DNA of 64,000 bases, taken from NCBI GenBank assembly GCA_029378245.1, contig JARKIF010000141.1, positions 17,323-81,322 of the forward strand. The letters run 5' to 3'. The DNA is from Roridomyces roridus. Taxonomy: Eukaryota; Basidiomycota; Agaricomycetes; Agaricales; Mycenaceae. The position numbers were made by a program, and so were the translations under genes. The notes under the pieces were generated by a model. It had not been told where the DNA came from, did not search any database, and saw only the letters and a program-made list of their open reading frames with translations. Positions 36,630 through 48,627 of this stretch are shown here, one piece after another (the stretch's first letter is position 1; the number at the start of each line of letters is the position of its first letter).

Positions 36630-38577
36630 ATGGATTTTCAAACCCGTATCTACCGATTTCTCCGCCCGAAGTCCTATTCGGTGGTGTATCCACGCTCATT
36701 CGTGGGCCAGCCGCTCCTTTATATGTCATGCGCCATTGCCTCACTCGGCGACGGTCTTTTCGGTTTCTCGCAGGGCATCATAGCCACCTTCCAGCTTCAG
36801 GCTACCTTTCTGAATCAATTCTATGGAATCACGATCAGTCTGGAGGAGATGGAGCAGGGTACGGCGCATATTCCTCGTTTGCTGCCAGGTGCGTGACATT
36901 CTCCCCATTTTGTTCTGGCCTGACCTCGCCCAGCGATTTTTATTGCCACCCTTGGAATCGCTGCCTTCTTCACGTCGATCGCCTCGGCGTACGTTTTGGA
37001 CTATGCTGGACGCAGACGGTCGATCCAGATCGGTGCTAGCTTTTACCTGGTTGCATGCAAGTGCTTTACTCGCTAACACTGCTTGCGACTGACATCCATT
37101 GCCAGCCCTCATCCAGATTATTGCCACCAACTTTCCCGTGCTTGTAATCGGGCGCGCGATCCAAGGCGTCGGCGCAGGTATACTCAGTAGCTGCGTTCCA
37201 GTCTACCTCGTCGAAATCGCTCCGGCCGATGAGCGCGGGATGTTTGCTGCTGTAGAAGCTCTGTGCATGGGCGGAGGCTACGCGCTCTCCGCATGGGTAG
37301 GCTACCTGTTCATGCGGTGGGAAACCGCGACAGCATGACGTGGACCCTTTGCTGTACAGGCTGCTGGCTCCTTCGTGCTACTCGTCTTGTCCTTTGTTCT
37401 CCCAGAGTCCCCGCGCTGGCTGATTCAAAATGGATTTGGTGCCGAAGCCCTTTGGACACTGGCTGACTTGCACGCGGCAGGCGATATCGAGGACAAACGG
37501 ACCGATGACACGTGCAATTCAATTCTCGACACTCTGCGGCTGCAAAGGATCAGGGACTGCGCACAGCCCAACGCAATAGCCCCCCGCTGGAGAAATGTTT
37601 TCAACTACCCTCGCCGTACGGCCATCGGTTTCTGCGTTCGAATGTTTTCTCAGCTCACCGGCATCAGTGCTGTCCTGCACTTCCTCCCTGAGCTTCTCGC
37701 TCGCACCGGCCTCGAAATTCCTCGTGCTCTCTTCTTCACCGCAGTCTGCGCACTGGCCTACTCCGTCGGACCCTTCCCGGCGATCGTCGTCAGCGACAAA
37801 GTCGGGCGTCGCGGCATGCTTATGGTTGGTTCCGCCGGACTCGCCGGCGCACTCATTTTCCTCGGACTCATGCAGCACGCTCGAGGCATAATCATCGGTT
37901 TCTGCGTCTACCTCTTCATCCATGGTGGGACGTGGGGACCTGTGCCTTTGCTACTTAGCGCGGAGCTCTTCCCGCTCTGGATGCGTGCTCGCGGGATTGC
38001 GGTGTCGACGGCGTCAGATTGGTTCTTCGAGTCCGTAATGCTGGTGACTGCGCCGCCACTTCTGCGTTCGCTCGGTGGGTACTATTACCTCATGCTCGGT
38101 GGTTGGTGCATCATTTCGGGACTCGCGGTCTGGTGCGTGAGCTATGAGGTCAAAGGGATGGCTCTGGAGAAGGTCGGCACATTGTTTGGGGATCCGCAGC
38201 CACCCACGGACCAGCTGAGGCAGGATGATCGGGTACTTCTGGTGCGGGAGACTGGGGTGCAGAGGGGGATTCCCTCAAAGGCACAGCAGGTGTTTGGTGC
38301 TGGGGATGGCACTGAGGATGGCGCTGAGGATGGCGCTGAGGATGGCTCTGAGGCTGGTGAGATTGTCAGAGGGCGGTCGGCGGCTGGTGTGGAGTGGACG
38401 CTGGCTGATGGGATCGAGATGCTCGGGGTGCGTTCGACGCCAGTGGAGAGCTTGAGCGTCGACTCGGGGCCGTCAACGGGCCCCAGTTGTTCTTCGGGGA
38501 CGTCGGTGGTGGAATCTGATGCTGGGGAGAAGGAAGAAACGCCAGCGGAGACGGACGGGTTACTGGATGAGAATTAA
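36630..38577 (+). CDS. Sugar-porter family MFS transporter with in-frame TGA
   Basis: Plasma-membrane transporter of the sugar-porter family: ASLGDGLFGFSQGIIATFQL, YVLDYAGRRRS, FPVLVIGRAIQGVGAG, VYLVEIAPADERG, VLPESPRWLI, RMFSQLTGISAVLHFLPELL, VSDKVGRRGML and GGTWGPVPLLLSAELFPLWM. Intron 36859-36933 is GT-AG; intron 37057-37105 is GC-AG (GCAAGT donor). At 37336-37338 a TGA stands where the conserved Trp of WRGPFAVQ is expected; reading continues in the same frame on both sides. A 63-nt GT...AG segment (37297-37359) contains the stop and its removal keeps frame, but would delete the conserved motif. The C-terminal tail of about 120 residues is acidic with tandem repeats. The gene may be inactivated, polymorphic or conditionally spliced. 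Confidence 0.8.
38300..38356 (+). repeat. 12-bp tandem repeats in the sugar-porter tail
   Basis: About four imperfect units of GATGGCGCTGAG encode repeated (G)AED in the acidic C-terminal tail. Being a multiple of three, copy-number change would lengthen or shorten the tail without frameshift. Confidence 0.75.
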
Positions 38578-38920
38578 ACGCAACTGTGAACTTTTTTTCT
38601 TGTGACTTTATTCGTGTATTTGTATAATGGCTACAATGGGTCAGTGTATCTCGAGGTTTACTGTCGAATCGAAAACACGTGCTCGTGGACAGGCTTGTCC
38701 CAGTACCGCCATGTCCATCTCAAAGGCCTGTTCGGTCTTGCTTCCCTCTCTCTCTCTGTCCTTCAAATTCCATATTTCCTCCCCAAGACATGGATAGGAG
38801 AGTTGTCCCGCGGGCCGCGGAAGCAACTGAGACATGTCTTGGATCCTCCCACTTTAAAAGGCTGGCCACTGCACCTCCTAACCCCAATTACCTTCTGTCT
38901 TCTGCCACCACAAACTACCA

Positions 38921-40086
38921 ATGCCTATTGCTCAACCCATTCTCGGTCTCCGCGGTTGCGTCGTCAAGGACGGTGCCCTCTTCCTGGAGGAAGTTATCGC
39001 CCATGGGTCGTATAACAAACTCTACCGTGCCGTCGAGACCGAGTCTGCTGTCTCATCCCGGCGCTCGTCGTGGGCATCCTCGTCCTCAGCTTCCTCCTCT
39101 TCCTCCTCTTCACCCAGGGTCTATGCAGTCAAGTCCCTGAGGAAAGCCAAAGCTTTCCGGACCGACGACAGGTTATACAAACACGAGCTCTCTCTTCACC
39201 GTAGCGTCGACAGCCATCCCAACATTATGACCCTCCAGGACGCCTTCATTGACCGGGGTCGCATGTTCCTGGTTATGGACATGCACGTCCACGGAACCAT
39301 GGTCGAGGCCATCCTCGATGGGATGTATCAGCGCAACACGCCCCTCATTCAGCGCACCTTTGGGCAACTCGTTGATGCAGTGTTGTTCTGCCACAGCAAA
39401 GGTGTTTACCATCGGAATATCAAGCCGACACATATCCTCGTCGACCACTGGGGTGGAAACCCCTGTCTTATCGACTTTGGGCTTGCCACGTCCGACGCCG
39501 TGAGCGATCAGCTGAATGTGGGCTCGGCGCCCTACATGTCGCCCGGTATGTATCTGCTCTCTTTTCGCCCTCTTTCCGCATCATCGACTCAACCACCGTT
39601 TTAGAATCGTTCGCCGGCAGCTATCGCCCCGAACTGAGCGATGCCTGGGCCATCGGTATGACGCTTTTAAACGTCGTAACGAACGACACACCATGGCAAT
39701 CTGCGCGCCCCGACGTCGACAGGAGTTTTAAAGTTTTCGTCGAAGGCCGCCGGCACTCCCTGTGCCGCAAACTTCCAGTCTCGCGGCCCCTCGCCAGATT
39801 GTTGAGGTGGTTCTTCCGTATGGACCCCTCGAAGCGGCTCAGCCTGGAGCGCTTCAACAAGAAACTGCAGCGCATGGACGATATGTTTATGCGCCTGGAC
39901 GAGGTGGATGATGTGGTCATGAGGGTGCGACATCAAGCTTTGCGGGTGGGGTGTGGACGCCCGACGCCTCCTCCGGATGGCTCTGAGCCCCCATTTCCGC
40001 TGTGGACAGGTCCGGGCAACGCCAGGATCAGCACGTCTGCGGTTGTTTGCCTGGTACGTTTGGCGTGGTTCTGGCGCAAATGGTGA
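38921..40086 (+). CDS. Protein kinase-like protein with HRN in place of HRD
   Basis: Two exons, intron 39546-39604. The start MPIAQPILGLRGCVVKDG leads into a degenerate Gly-rich loop (IAHGSYNKLYRAV). A Ser-rich insert of about 20 residues follows (WASSSSASSSSSSSP), then the beta-3 lysine in YAVKSLRKAK (Lys71). The catalytic loop reads YHRNIKPTHIL: Asn166 replaces the catalytic Asp. The metal-binding Asp is kept in LIDFGLAT (Asp185). Exon 2 carries the C-lobe (ELSDAWAIGMTLLNVVTNDT, MDPSKRLSLERF). It resembles Ran1/Pat1-type basidiomycete kinases. With no HRD aspartate it is probably a pseudokinase or a weak enzyme. Confidence 0.85.
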
Positions 40087-40473
40087 CCCCGGATGATCGT
40101 GTCGAGACGCTGTGTACCATATAGTAGTTGCTTACCCAGAGAGAATACAAAACTTCATACATGCTTTGGTTGTGCATAAGGGGATCTTGGGGTAGGCCTC
40201 ATCGCGTGCGTGAAGAATACGTACACGGAAAAAAGTAGACGGTAAATGCAGCTGGGGTTGAACACATTTCAAACGAAGGCTTGAAGTCCATTTTGTACCC
40301 AACAATCGCGTTCCGTCACAGACAGTGTCTACGACAAACTCTGGCGATCGAGGCAGGCGTGATTTCTCCTTGCACGGACAACCAACCAACGAATTCGCTT
40401 CTTCCTAGGTACTTTCTTCAAGCCAGTTGCAGTTACTAAACTGTAGTATATAATTTGTGTAACTGTATCACTT

Positions 40474-42071
40474 CTACAACTTGGCTGCAGGCGTCGCAAG
40501 CTTTTCGACTTCAGCAGCAATTTCACGCGCTGGAAACAGTGCTCAATTGGGCTTCAGCAGGAAGTAAAAATGTCTTACCGAGCTGCTTGGGAGCTTCTTG
40601 CGCGATCTGTTCAAGTTTTAATACACCAAAAGCCACGAAGAAAACGGCGTACCAGATGTCCCGCCTCTACAATTCTAACATTCGACGAGTTGGCAGGGCG
40701 TCGCCACACGCGCTCTTGTGTCGCATCGGGTCCGCCAATTCTGGAGAAAACGTTAATGATTTAAGTGAAGAGGATATGTCACGTACTCTGGATGGTCTGG
40801 CTTTCCAGGGACAACCCACCGCACGGCCACACGGGGTTCCAGATTTGGGAGCTGATCCCATACAGCGCCGCTGCCATCCGTTCCCGCGAATGCAAGCGCC
40901 TCTTGCAATGGTGGCATCCCTAGGCGCACTCCACCGTCTTCGGCGTCCACGAGCCCGCGTTCGACGTAGCGCTGTAGTACGCGTGGATCCCATGTCGAAA
41001 AGAAGGCGTTGGCGGCGAATGACGCGTAGGCTGCTTCTCTGCTAGGCCAGGAGTCGCGGCGCGTGACAGCACCAGTAGTAAGTGGTGGTGGTGAATCGAT
41101 GCCTGGGAGCGACGGGTTCGTGGGATCAGGTTGGATGGGTGGCCCGAAGCGCACCATGACGGGGTCGACGAGAGTGAGAGCAGTGAAGAGTCGCGGGTGG
41201 GTGAGCGCGGCCCAAGTACTTTTCGCGTCTCAGAAAATGCCATGAAGGAAGAATATATATCTTACCAACAACAGCCGCCGAATGAGTGGCCAATAGCCAG
41301 GATGCGGCGCTCTGTGTAACCGCGAACTTTGCGCATGGCACTCTCTTCTGGCGGGACTGGGGAAAGAACCGCTGGTAGCGCGCCAGGGGCTGCAATTTCA
41401 CTCGGGAGGAAATGCAGCAAAAAGTTGAGCACGTCGCGTGCACTATCTGACCAGTCCGCGGCGGCCAGCGGGGTCCCCAGATCCAAGTTTATTACGCAAG
41501 ACGCGCCGTGGTGGGTGGCCTCCCAAATCCAAATTTCCTCTACGTCCTTTGCAGCCGGAGTCGCGAGTAAATCCAACAGCGTTGGTTCCCAAGTCTCTTT
41601 CGGGAAACCATTCGCGTGCATGAAGAAGAGAGTCAACCCGCTTCCGTGCGTGTCTGCAATGTCCCGCCTGACGTAACGGTTCACGGCGCTCCAAAGCACG
41701 CTTTCATACCGACCTCGGGGAGTGACCGCTTGGGATTCTACCCAGGCGATACGCGCCTTGTTTCGCTCCTTCCTCTCTGCCTTGGTCGCTGAAGCAGGAG
41801 CTGCAGGTGGTGGAGCAGGTGCAGGAGGGGTGCAACGCAAATGTGCGGCTGGGACAATATGCGTAGAGACGATGTAACGCGGGTCAGGGAACGTTCGGGG
41901 TGGCGGTGGAGGCTGCTTTGGCAGGGCTTTCGCGATGGCAGAGGACGGCGGGGGGTAAACAGGGAGCAATGGCGGGTAGGAGGCGTGGACAGCTTGCCTC
42001 GACGATGCGGGCGGTGGGTAGCTGGACATGGGCGTTCGAGAAAGACTGAGCAAGCGTCGGATACCGGTCAT
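40474..42071 (-). CDS. Alpha/beta hydrolase
   Basis: The start at 42071 (MTGIRRLLSLSRTPMSSYPP) is the first ATG of the frame; a second ATG is at 42029. A Pro-rich N-terminal region of about 100 residues precedes the hydrolase fold: TLFFMHANGFPKETWEP, EIWIWEATHHGASCV and nucleophile elbow ILAIGHSFGGC. Then come ALTHPRLF-like and VRFGPPIQPDP exons, VRWVVPGKPDHPE joined across a GTACGT intron to IGGPDATQERVW, and SNVRIVEAGHL with the candidate catalytic His. Two last small exons give IAQEAPKQL and AREIAAEVEKLATPAAKL. Typical of basidiomycete proteins related to peroxisomal Lpx1-like lipases; substrate unknown. A decayed copy of its 3' end lies at 36.3 kb. Confidence 0.8.
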
Positions 42072-42396
42072 TGACTTTTGGCTCCGGATAATCAGGGGAT
42101 TGATAAGATTTATACTCTTGCCTTCTCCCGTGAACCTCAACGTCTTCTAGAGCTTGCAGAGCGCGTCGTCCATTCAAGGACGGCAATTACGACGTGGAAC
42201 AAACGACTGGACTCGCAAAGTGATGCGAAGCAAACCACAAGGGCCTAGGCTTCACGTCCACAACCTTTCGCTGAAAATACAACCATCTCTTCCCTCGTAG
42301 ACTTTCTTTGGGCCGTCATGAGACGCTACACCCTGGCTAACTGCGCTGCGCTTCCGCCCCTTCTCGTGTACTGTTCATCTCTTGCTCTCAGCGCCC

Positions 42397-43428
42397 ATGA
42401 GTGTCTTCACCGCAGCCTACCCAGTTGGTCACCCTGACCCGAATTACGACGTCCCTGGTAAACTTGGTTTACTGAAGAGACAAGAGACATCCTAACGAGG
42501 AGTAGAACCTCTCCCGACGAACCACGAATCGGCCTCGCAGGACAGACACGACAGCGCGGTGGAGATTACCGATTCGTTGATGAAGAATCGTTTCTCTTGC
42601 CGTTACTATCTCCCAAAGCCTGTCGAGAAAGAAACGATCGAGGCCATAATCGACGCGGCTCGCTGCTCGCCGTCTGGTAACAACATGCAGTACGTGAATT
42701 CCTCTCCAGTGTGACGCTCTCTCATGCGTGATAGGCCTTGGGAAAAGGTTTACCCTGTCTTTTCTTTCCCTTTCCCTTCTCACACATGTCTCAAGGTTTA
42801 CTGTCTCTCGGGTGATTTGAAGGATACAATTGCCCGTGACATGGTCCAGGCGAACAAAGAAGCGCCTGAGGCTTACTCTGCTCAGTATCATTACTACCCC
42901 GCCGGCCCTATCCCTCCGGTGTATGCCCGGCGTCGTTTTGAATTCGGCAAACATTTCTACGCCCCTCTGAACGTGGACCACGCGGATCTCAAGGGCCGAA
43001 CCCGAGTTTCTGCGAGGAACTTGTATGTACATCATACGCCACAGGCACGAAATCTGATCACACTCCCAGTGAATTCTTTGACGCGCCTGTCGCGTTTATT
43101 TTCACGATCAATAATGCACTCACGCAAGGTAAAGTATCTATTCCGTTGGTTGTTCAAGTCTCATCATTCTCCAGGCTCGTGGCTCGATGTAGGCTATTTC
43201 TTGCAGAGCATGACTCTCGCCGCCCGTGCACGAGGGCTCGAGACAATCTCACAAGAAGCCACTGCAAAGTATCAATTGATTTTGAGGAAGCATCTCCCGA
43301 TTGACGACACTGAAATCGTCGCTTTGGGAATGTGTATGGGCTATCCGGACTTGGAAAAGGTCGCACAGTTCTCTGCCAAGCAGCCGAAGAGAGAGGTCTC
43401 GGATATCGTCGAATTCTTTGGTTTCTAA
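42397..43428 (+). CDS. Nitroreductase-family FMN oxidoreductase
   Basis: Two-electron flavin reductase of nitro or quinone substrates, family level only. The start at 42397 (MSVFTAAYPVGHPDPNYDVP) joins by a 42-nt intron (branch-like CCTAAC just before the acceptor) to SAVEITDSLMKNRFSCRYYL. Then come IIDAARCSPSGNNMQ-PWEKV, the FMN-binding region with R(F)SCRxY and PSGNN, FFDAPVAFIFTINNALTQGS, WLDVGYFLQSMTLAARARGL and IVALGMCMGYPDLEK. Five further short introns are consistent. Length (about 260 residues) fits. The adjacent minus-strand hydrolase starts 326 bp away, so they may share regulation. Confidence 0.88.
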
Positions 43429-43520
43429 TTAGGAAATTTCGTGTATTTGTTTGTACCATCAGAAGCCCCTTTTTGCTCAGCGATCACGTGCTGGACCCAC
43501 TTTTGACTTTAACTACCACC

Positions 43521-45795
43521 ATGGCGCGACAGAAGAGTACAAATGCCTCCCCGTCAAAGAGACGCAAGCCCACGACAGCCTCATCTTCGCGTATAAGAGG
43601 GCAACTCAAGATGCTGCCTGAAATGCCTCTTGATATCCTCTTAGAGGTCCGTTGGAACTTGGCTCTTTAACAGCCAGAGTCACTCGACTCAAATTCTAAA
43701 GATATTCTCCCAACTGGAACCGCCCGACGTCCTGCGTCTAGCTCGCACAACAAAGGCTCTCCGCGACATCCTAATGAGGCGCTCCGCGATATCTATCTGG
43801 CGATCCGCCTTTTTAAACGATCCTGACCTGCCTGCCATCCCTCAAGGTCTGACCGAGCCTCAATATGCAAATCTTGCCTTCTCGCAGCATTGTCATGTTC
43901 GTTGGAATTTAATCTTTTGTGTGAATGTACTCAAAAGCTGCTATTTATTTAGTTCTGCTACGCAGCCGGTGAACACCACATTTTGTGGGCGTTTCATGTG
44001 CGTTCTTGTGAGAGCTGTCTAGCTGGCCGGTTTGTTTTTGAATTATCTGCCCGAATGTCGTTTCCTTGATCGACCCAGGTTCGACGATCCGCACAAGGTC
44101 ATGAAGAACATGGGCGAGATTCAGCCCGACAAGGCTCTTCCCTTGTTGAATCGAGCTCTCGTTCGAGGCTGTAAGCAGCCTTCTTCATTTTGGTGCAACT
44201 GGGCTGAGTCCACTCAGATCGTTGGGTGTATTCCTACGAAGAGGCCAAGGAGATCAATGACAAGGTCGGGGAACTGAACAAGGGAGATGCCGCTGTTTTG
44301 GAGAAATATATCAAAGATCGGAGCAAACTGGTTGAAGACATCACTTCCGTGAGTTTTTTTCCATGAGCCACGACGCCAGCATGATAGACAGTACATCAGC
44401 ATGCACTTCAAGCTCAGATGTCCGGCACTCTGAGGGAAGCGAGAAGAGCACGGATGCGTCAAGAGGCGCGAGACCGACGGAAAAACGCGTTGGTATCTTT
44501 CCTCTATTCAGATTCAAATACTGAATCAGAACAGAGTTTGCCGCCGTTTGAGTGACCTAGGATACGCAGAGGAAGTTCAATATCTGAACGAGTGTCACCC
44601 CGAAACCTTGGCCCAGCATTCGTTGATCGATTCCGAAGAGGTTTTGACTGACCAAGGTTTTTTCTATTCTGCAGCTCTTTACCGTCCCACTGACACATTT
44701 AGTAGCTTGGAACAAGATGGAGGCGGTCCTTGTCGAATTGATGCTAAAGGCGCGAGAAAGGGTGAAGAAAAGGAAACGCAAGGCACTCCTCAAAGAGCGA
44801 CGGAGTCTTTTGATCTCAGTGCTCGACAAGTTTGTGCGCCAACGTCCTCTGGACGAAGTGAACCCGCAAGCCATCGATCTTTGCGTTCTACCCCGCTTTT
44901 CCGCCATACTCCAAGACCCATCGTCGAAAGCGTATTCGACGGAAGACGACTTTGAGCATCTCGTCGACGAGTTCCCAACTCTTTGTGAAGACTGGCGCAA
45001 GTCGAAAACCTCGCAACTGGTAGCATTGGTTCCTGGCAGGCGCGACGATGATAATCCAGATGTCTTCCTCCGCCGCGCGACAACCTTTTTTCGGTGCGGT
45101 GAATGCTCGCAACCTATCGCCTACCCACGCATCCTCGCCCACTCGTGCCTGTTCAGCCTACAACACGGGCACCGGAACCGCGAAGACGACACGGCGCTGC
45201 TGTGTGAGGAACTAAAGGCGGAACCGTGGAACTCGGGCGGGAGGCGCGTCGCATGGTACCCCGAGGCTGTAGCCTCCGCAAAGACCGTCGTGCGTGCTTG
45301 CGGGCTCAACACGGATATGACTACGGCACGAGATATGGACGACGTCGGTGCTTGGCTCGAGTGTGTTCGGTGTGCGCACAAGGAACGTGGGCGGACTGTA
45401 TTTCGTTGGCGCAAGGCGATTTTGCATGATTTGTACCACGTGTTGTCGGGGAGCGAAAGCAAGTGGCGGATGTTGGGCGACGAGGATGTTGAAGCGGCCG
45501 AGACGTTGCAGGACAAGACGTACGCGACTTCGTATGGCTTGGACACGCTGGATTATTCTTGTGTTCATTGTCGGGAACAGATGTCCTATGCGAGGGTGAA
45601 GAACCATGTTCGTCTCAGGTGAGCGGTTTCTGCGCATACATCAAGTCGAAGCTGATACAATTCAGCCATAATATCGACGATGCCGAGCTGGAAGAGGATT
45701 ATGTATTGCACCTTGACGCGTCGATGGACCAACCCCCCTTCCCGATTATTTTGCCTCCAAGTGTACCTGAAGTCATTGAGATTCTGGACGACTAG
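43521..45795 (+). CDS. F-box protein with C-terminal Cys-rich modules
   Basis: The start MARQKSTNASPSKRRKPTTA (basic) is followed by the F-box LPEMPLDILLE-IFSQLEPPDVLRLART and TKALRDILMRRSAISIWRSA, then PQYANLAFSQHCH, a pattern common to a large Agaricomycete F-box family with a Cys-containing CYAAGEHHILWAFHVRSC segment. Later exons hold coiled-coil, Lys/Arg-rich helices (ARERVKKRKRKALLKERR). C-terminal pairs of cysteines and histidines (CGECSQPIAYPRILAHSC; CVHCREQMSYARVKNHV) look like zinc-finger remnants. The last exon ends PPSVPEVIEILDD. About seven introns were inferred by frame. Predicted substrate adaptor for SCF ubiquitin ligase. Confidence 0.75.
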
Positions 45796-45972
45796 GGATA
45801 AACTTCTTCTTTGTGACTTATTACTACTTTGTATCGACTTTGTATCGACTTTGATTGTACTACGCACCCGCGTAAAGGAAAGGAAATTTGGTATGTATGA
45901 GATGAGAAGATATGATAATATGGAATAGTGATATTTGCGAGTTCAAAGGATAGCTGGAACATGATTTGTTCG

Positions 45973-47875
45973 TTAGCTCTCGTGTGTGCTGTCAAGTGAT
46001 TGCTCGTTCATGTCCTGGGCCTGCTCCTGGACCTGCTGCCCAGGTTGCTCGACGACCTCCGCTGTGGTCGCAGCACTCGGCGACGGCGAAGCTGCGTTCC
46101 TGTACCCAGCGCCAACGCCAAAATCTGTCAAGCTGGGAAACGTAAACTCGGTCACCTCCGTCTCCGATTCGGAAACATCCTTCCGCCGTCCCTTTCTCGA
46201 CCGCACGCGTATGCTCTCCGGCCGTTTCAAAATCGCATCTGCAAGCACGCCACTGACACCGAATGTGCCGTCGTCATCTTCCTCCTCTCCTTCGTCTTCT
46301 CTGCGCTCCTGAGTAACCGCCTCCTCGGCGTCCAAGTCTGGAGGCACTTCGATGCCAACCCACCCATCATCCCAGCCTGAGCCGGGACCTAAACGAGCCT
46401 CCGCGGTATGGGTCCTGGTACGCCTCCGGCCGCGATCCAACGGAAGGGGAGAACCCACAAGATCGGGTGAGCCGGCACCAGAGCCGGAACCAGAACCAGA
46501 GTCCGCAGAGGACCCGCCAGAAACACTCCCGTTCGAGTTTGGGGGAGTGGGGAACAGCATCTCAAACAAGTTGGTTTGTTGTTGTTGTTGCTGGGGCGGA
46601 GGAGGCGGCGGTGGGTGAGAAGGTGGGTGTCCGGGGGCCGGATAGGCAAAGAAAGGCTGCCCATTTGCGGTCACGGGCGAGAGCATCCCCGGTGAAAACA
46701 TCACAGGACTCGGGTAAGGGGGTGACGAGGGTCCCGGGCTGCCCCCACCGGGAGGGACATGCTGCATATGCGCCTGAGCAGCGAAAAATGCAGCATAGGC
46801 TTGCAGCTGGTGCATGAGATGGTGAATCTGCCCTTGCAACTGTAGATTGTGTCAGTAAGGAAAATAATCACAAAATAACAAAATGAACCTCGAGCTCGCG
46901 CCTTCGCCAGGTGCTATTCTCCCAACGCATCATTTCTGCGTCTTTGGAGAGACTGTCGAGCTCTGCTCGCACTTTCTCCTCGCGCATACGCGCCGCCTCG
47001 AGTGCCCCACGTAGAGATGCAAGTTGTGTCTGGGTGCTGAGCGACGGGGGAGGCGTGCCTGCACTGGGTGTGGGAGTGCGCCGTTTACGCGGGGTAGCGG
47101 GCCGACTGACGGCGGCAGGGTTGAGAGACGGTAAAGAAATTTCGTCAGATACTTGCTGGGGAGAGTCTGTTTCCGTGCTGAGGGGTATAGGCGCGGGTGA
47201 CTTTCGGGCAGACTTGGCCGGCTGCGGAGCTGGCGAAGGGCCCTGTCCATCCCATTCCCATGGGTCTGATTGTTTGGTCGAAGAAGAAGAAGAGGAGGCG
47301 CGTTGGAGGTGCACGGTGGATGAAGACGACGAGTCGGAGACGGATATTTCGGGAACTTGGGTAATGGCAGCTTCGGGTGTGGATTGGTCGTCAGCAGCCA
47401 CGGGAGCAGTGGCGCTGACGCGTGAACCAGAGCGGCCGGAAGTCGACACGGACGCGGACCGCTGAGAGGACGAGGCTGAGTCATGCTGCATGTGTGGTGG
47501 GAGGAGTGGCGACACTGAAGCTGACGTGCTCGCGCTGGCCGACTCATTTCGATCTCTTGGGAGCACGGCGAGCATCTTGAGCTTCTTGCCACCCTTGAGC
47601 ACCTCCTTGAGCGGGTCCTTGCCACGCCGCCTTCGCTCCTTGGATCGAGCAGCGTTCTTGGGGCGTTCGGCGGGGTCAGTCACGGAGGCATCGACTGCAT
47701 CCTTCTCGGGCGAGTCGTCGACGGGCTGAGAGAAGGCAGGGAACCGCAAGCGTCTGCCTGAACGACATATGAGCGCGCTGCCAGCGAGGACGAGAGTGGC
47801 GAGAGTGGTGGCGACGAGAACAGCGTTGTCACCGTTGATGGCGGCGCTGTGGAGAGAGTCCTGCTCGCTGTCCAT
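45973..47875 (-). CDS. Unrecognised membrane-anchored, low-complexity protein
   Basis: Two exons with an intron at about 46840-46887. The N-terminus has one hydrophobic segment (AVLVATTLATLVLAGSALIC, residues about 18-37), then a long Ser/Pro-rich and basic region, and a predicted coiled coil (TQTQLASLRGALEAARMREE). In exon 2 come a helical stretch (GQIHHLMHQLQAYAAFFAAQ), Pro and Gln runs (PPPPPPPQQQQQQ), a Gly/Ser run and acidic stretches. No catalytic motif is seen. Probably a tail-out membrane-anchored scaffold; the family is unknown to me. Confidence 0.65.
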
Positions 47876-48627
47876 GATGGTTAAAGAGTGAACGCCCGCG
47901 GCGGGCTTTATTACAAGAGGATTTTGATGGCAAGTCAGGCACCGTCACGGCGGCCCAAAGTCTTTTTTTAGTAATGCACAAAGGACTATTCTAGCAGATA
48001 CCCCGACGAGAACCCACATGCACCCTACGGCCACCCATGCGCTCCTTGTAAATTCCATGTCTGGTGATCACCCCTACAAGCACCTCCCCAGCCAGCAGAC
48101 CGCTGATTCTTCTATCCGTCATACTCTGGGAAACAACAGCAAGGAAACGGCAGTCCCAGAACAAGGTCTCCGTATTGTCGGATTCCTGCACGGAAACAAA
48201 GCGGATAAAGCACATTCTCGCCCCTACGTCGACACATTCGACCCGGGCGTAGGTTCGGATGTGGATACTTGACACAACCAACGTTTCATGCCATCAGGGT
48301 CCAATATTATTGCGAGGTCGTAAGTATTCCATTTCTTCGAACCTGCGGAGGACGGATGGCCGTGGCGCCGTAATCAGATAACTCTTGTTTTTTCTTTTGA
48401 CAACCCATCTTGCACGCTAAATCTTCGCACTGCAGCTCGGTAACCAAAAGACAGGACCAGATGATAGTCCGAGTTAATAACGCACTCACTGCCACTGTCC
48501 AAGGCACACTGATGCTCCACGACGCCAATCCTTCAAAGATCGGAGTCGGACTCGATTAAAATCAGGCCTGCAATCGTCGTCGGAAATAATAATTTGTTTC
48601 AGTTCAGCAGAAAAGTCGCCATTTAGC
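47876..48627. other. Intergenic region without supported gene
   Basis: About 750 bp. Short frames exist on both strands (48018-48272 +, 48307-48528 -) but lack good starts, domain similarity or splice context. A C-terminal-like frame on the minus strand (MGCQKKKQELSDYGATAIRP) near 48340-48410 is the only one I would look at again. Confidence 0.4.

Noticed and set aside
36397..36744. 115-residue minus-strand frame upstream of the sugar porter
   Set aside because: No ATG-supported start or domain. Part is the decayed hydrolase copy and part is antisense to the porter's first exon.
37310..37359. Alternative 43-nt intron in the sugar porter beginning at GTGGGA
   Set aside because: It would remove the TGA but shifts the downstream frame, losing VLPESPRWLI and everything after.
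40474..40720. Small tail-anchored-looking protein (RRDIWYAVFFVAFGVLKLEQ)
   Set aside because: The hydrophobic stretch is an intron of the alpha/beta hydrolase. Splicing it out gives EAGHL-IAQEAPKQL, the expected hydrolase end.
48018..48281. Opposing short frames in the 47.9-48.6 kb intergenic region
   Set aside because: Neither has splice context, conserved residues or a promoter-like upstream region.
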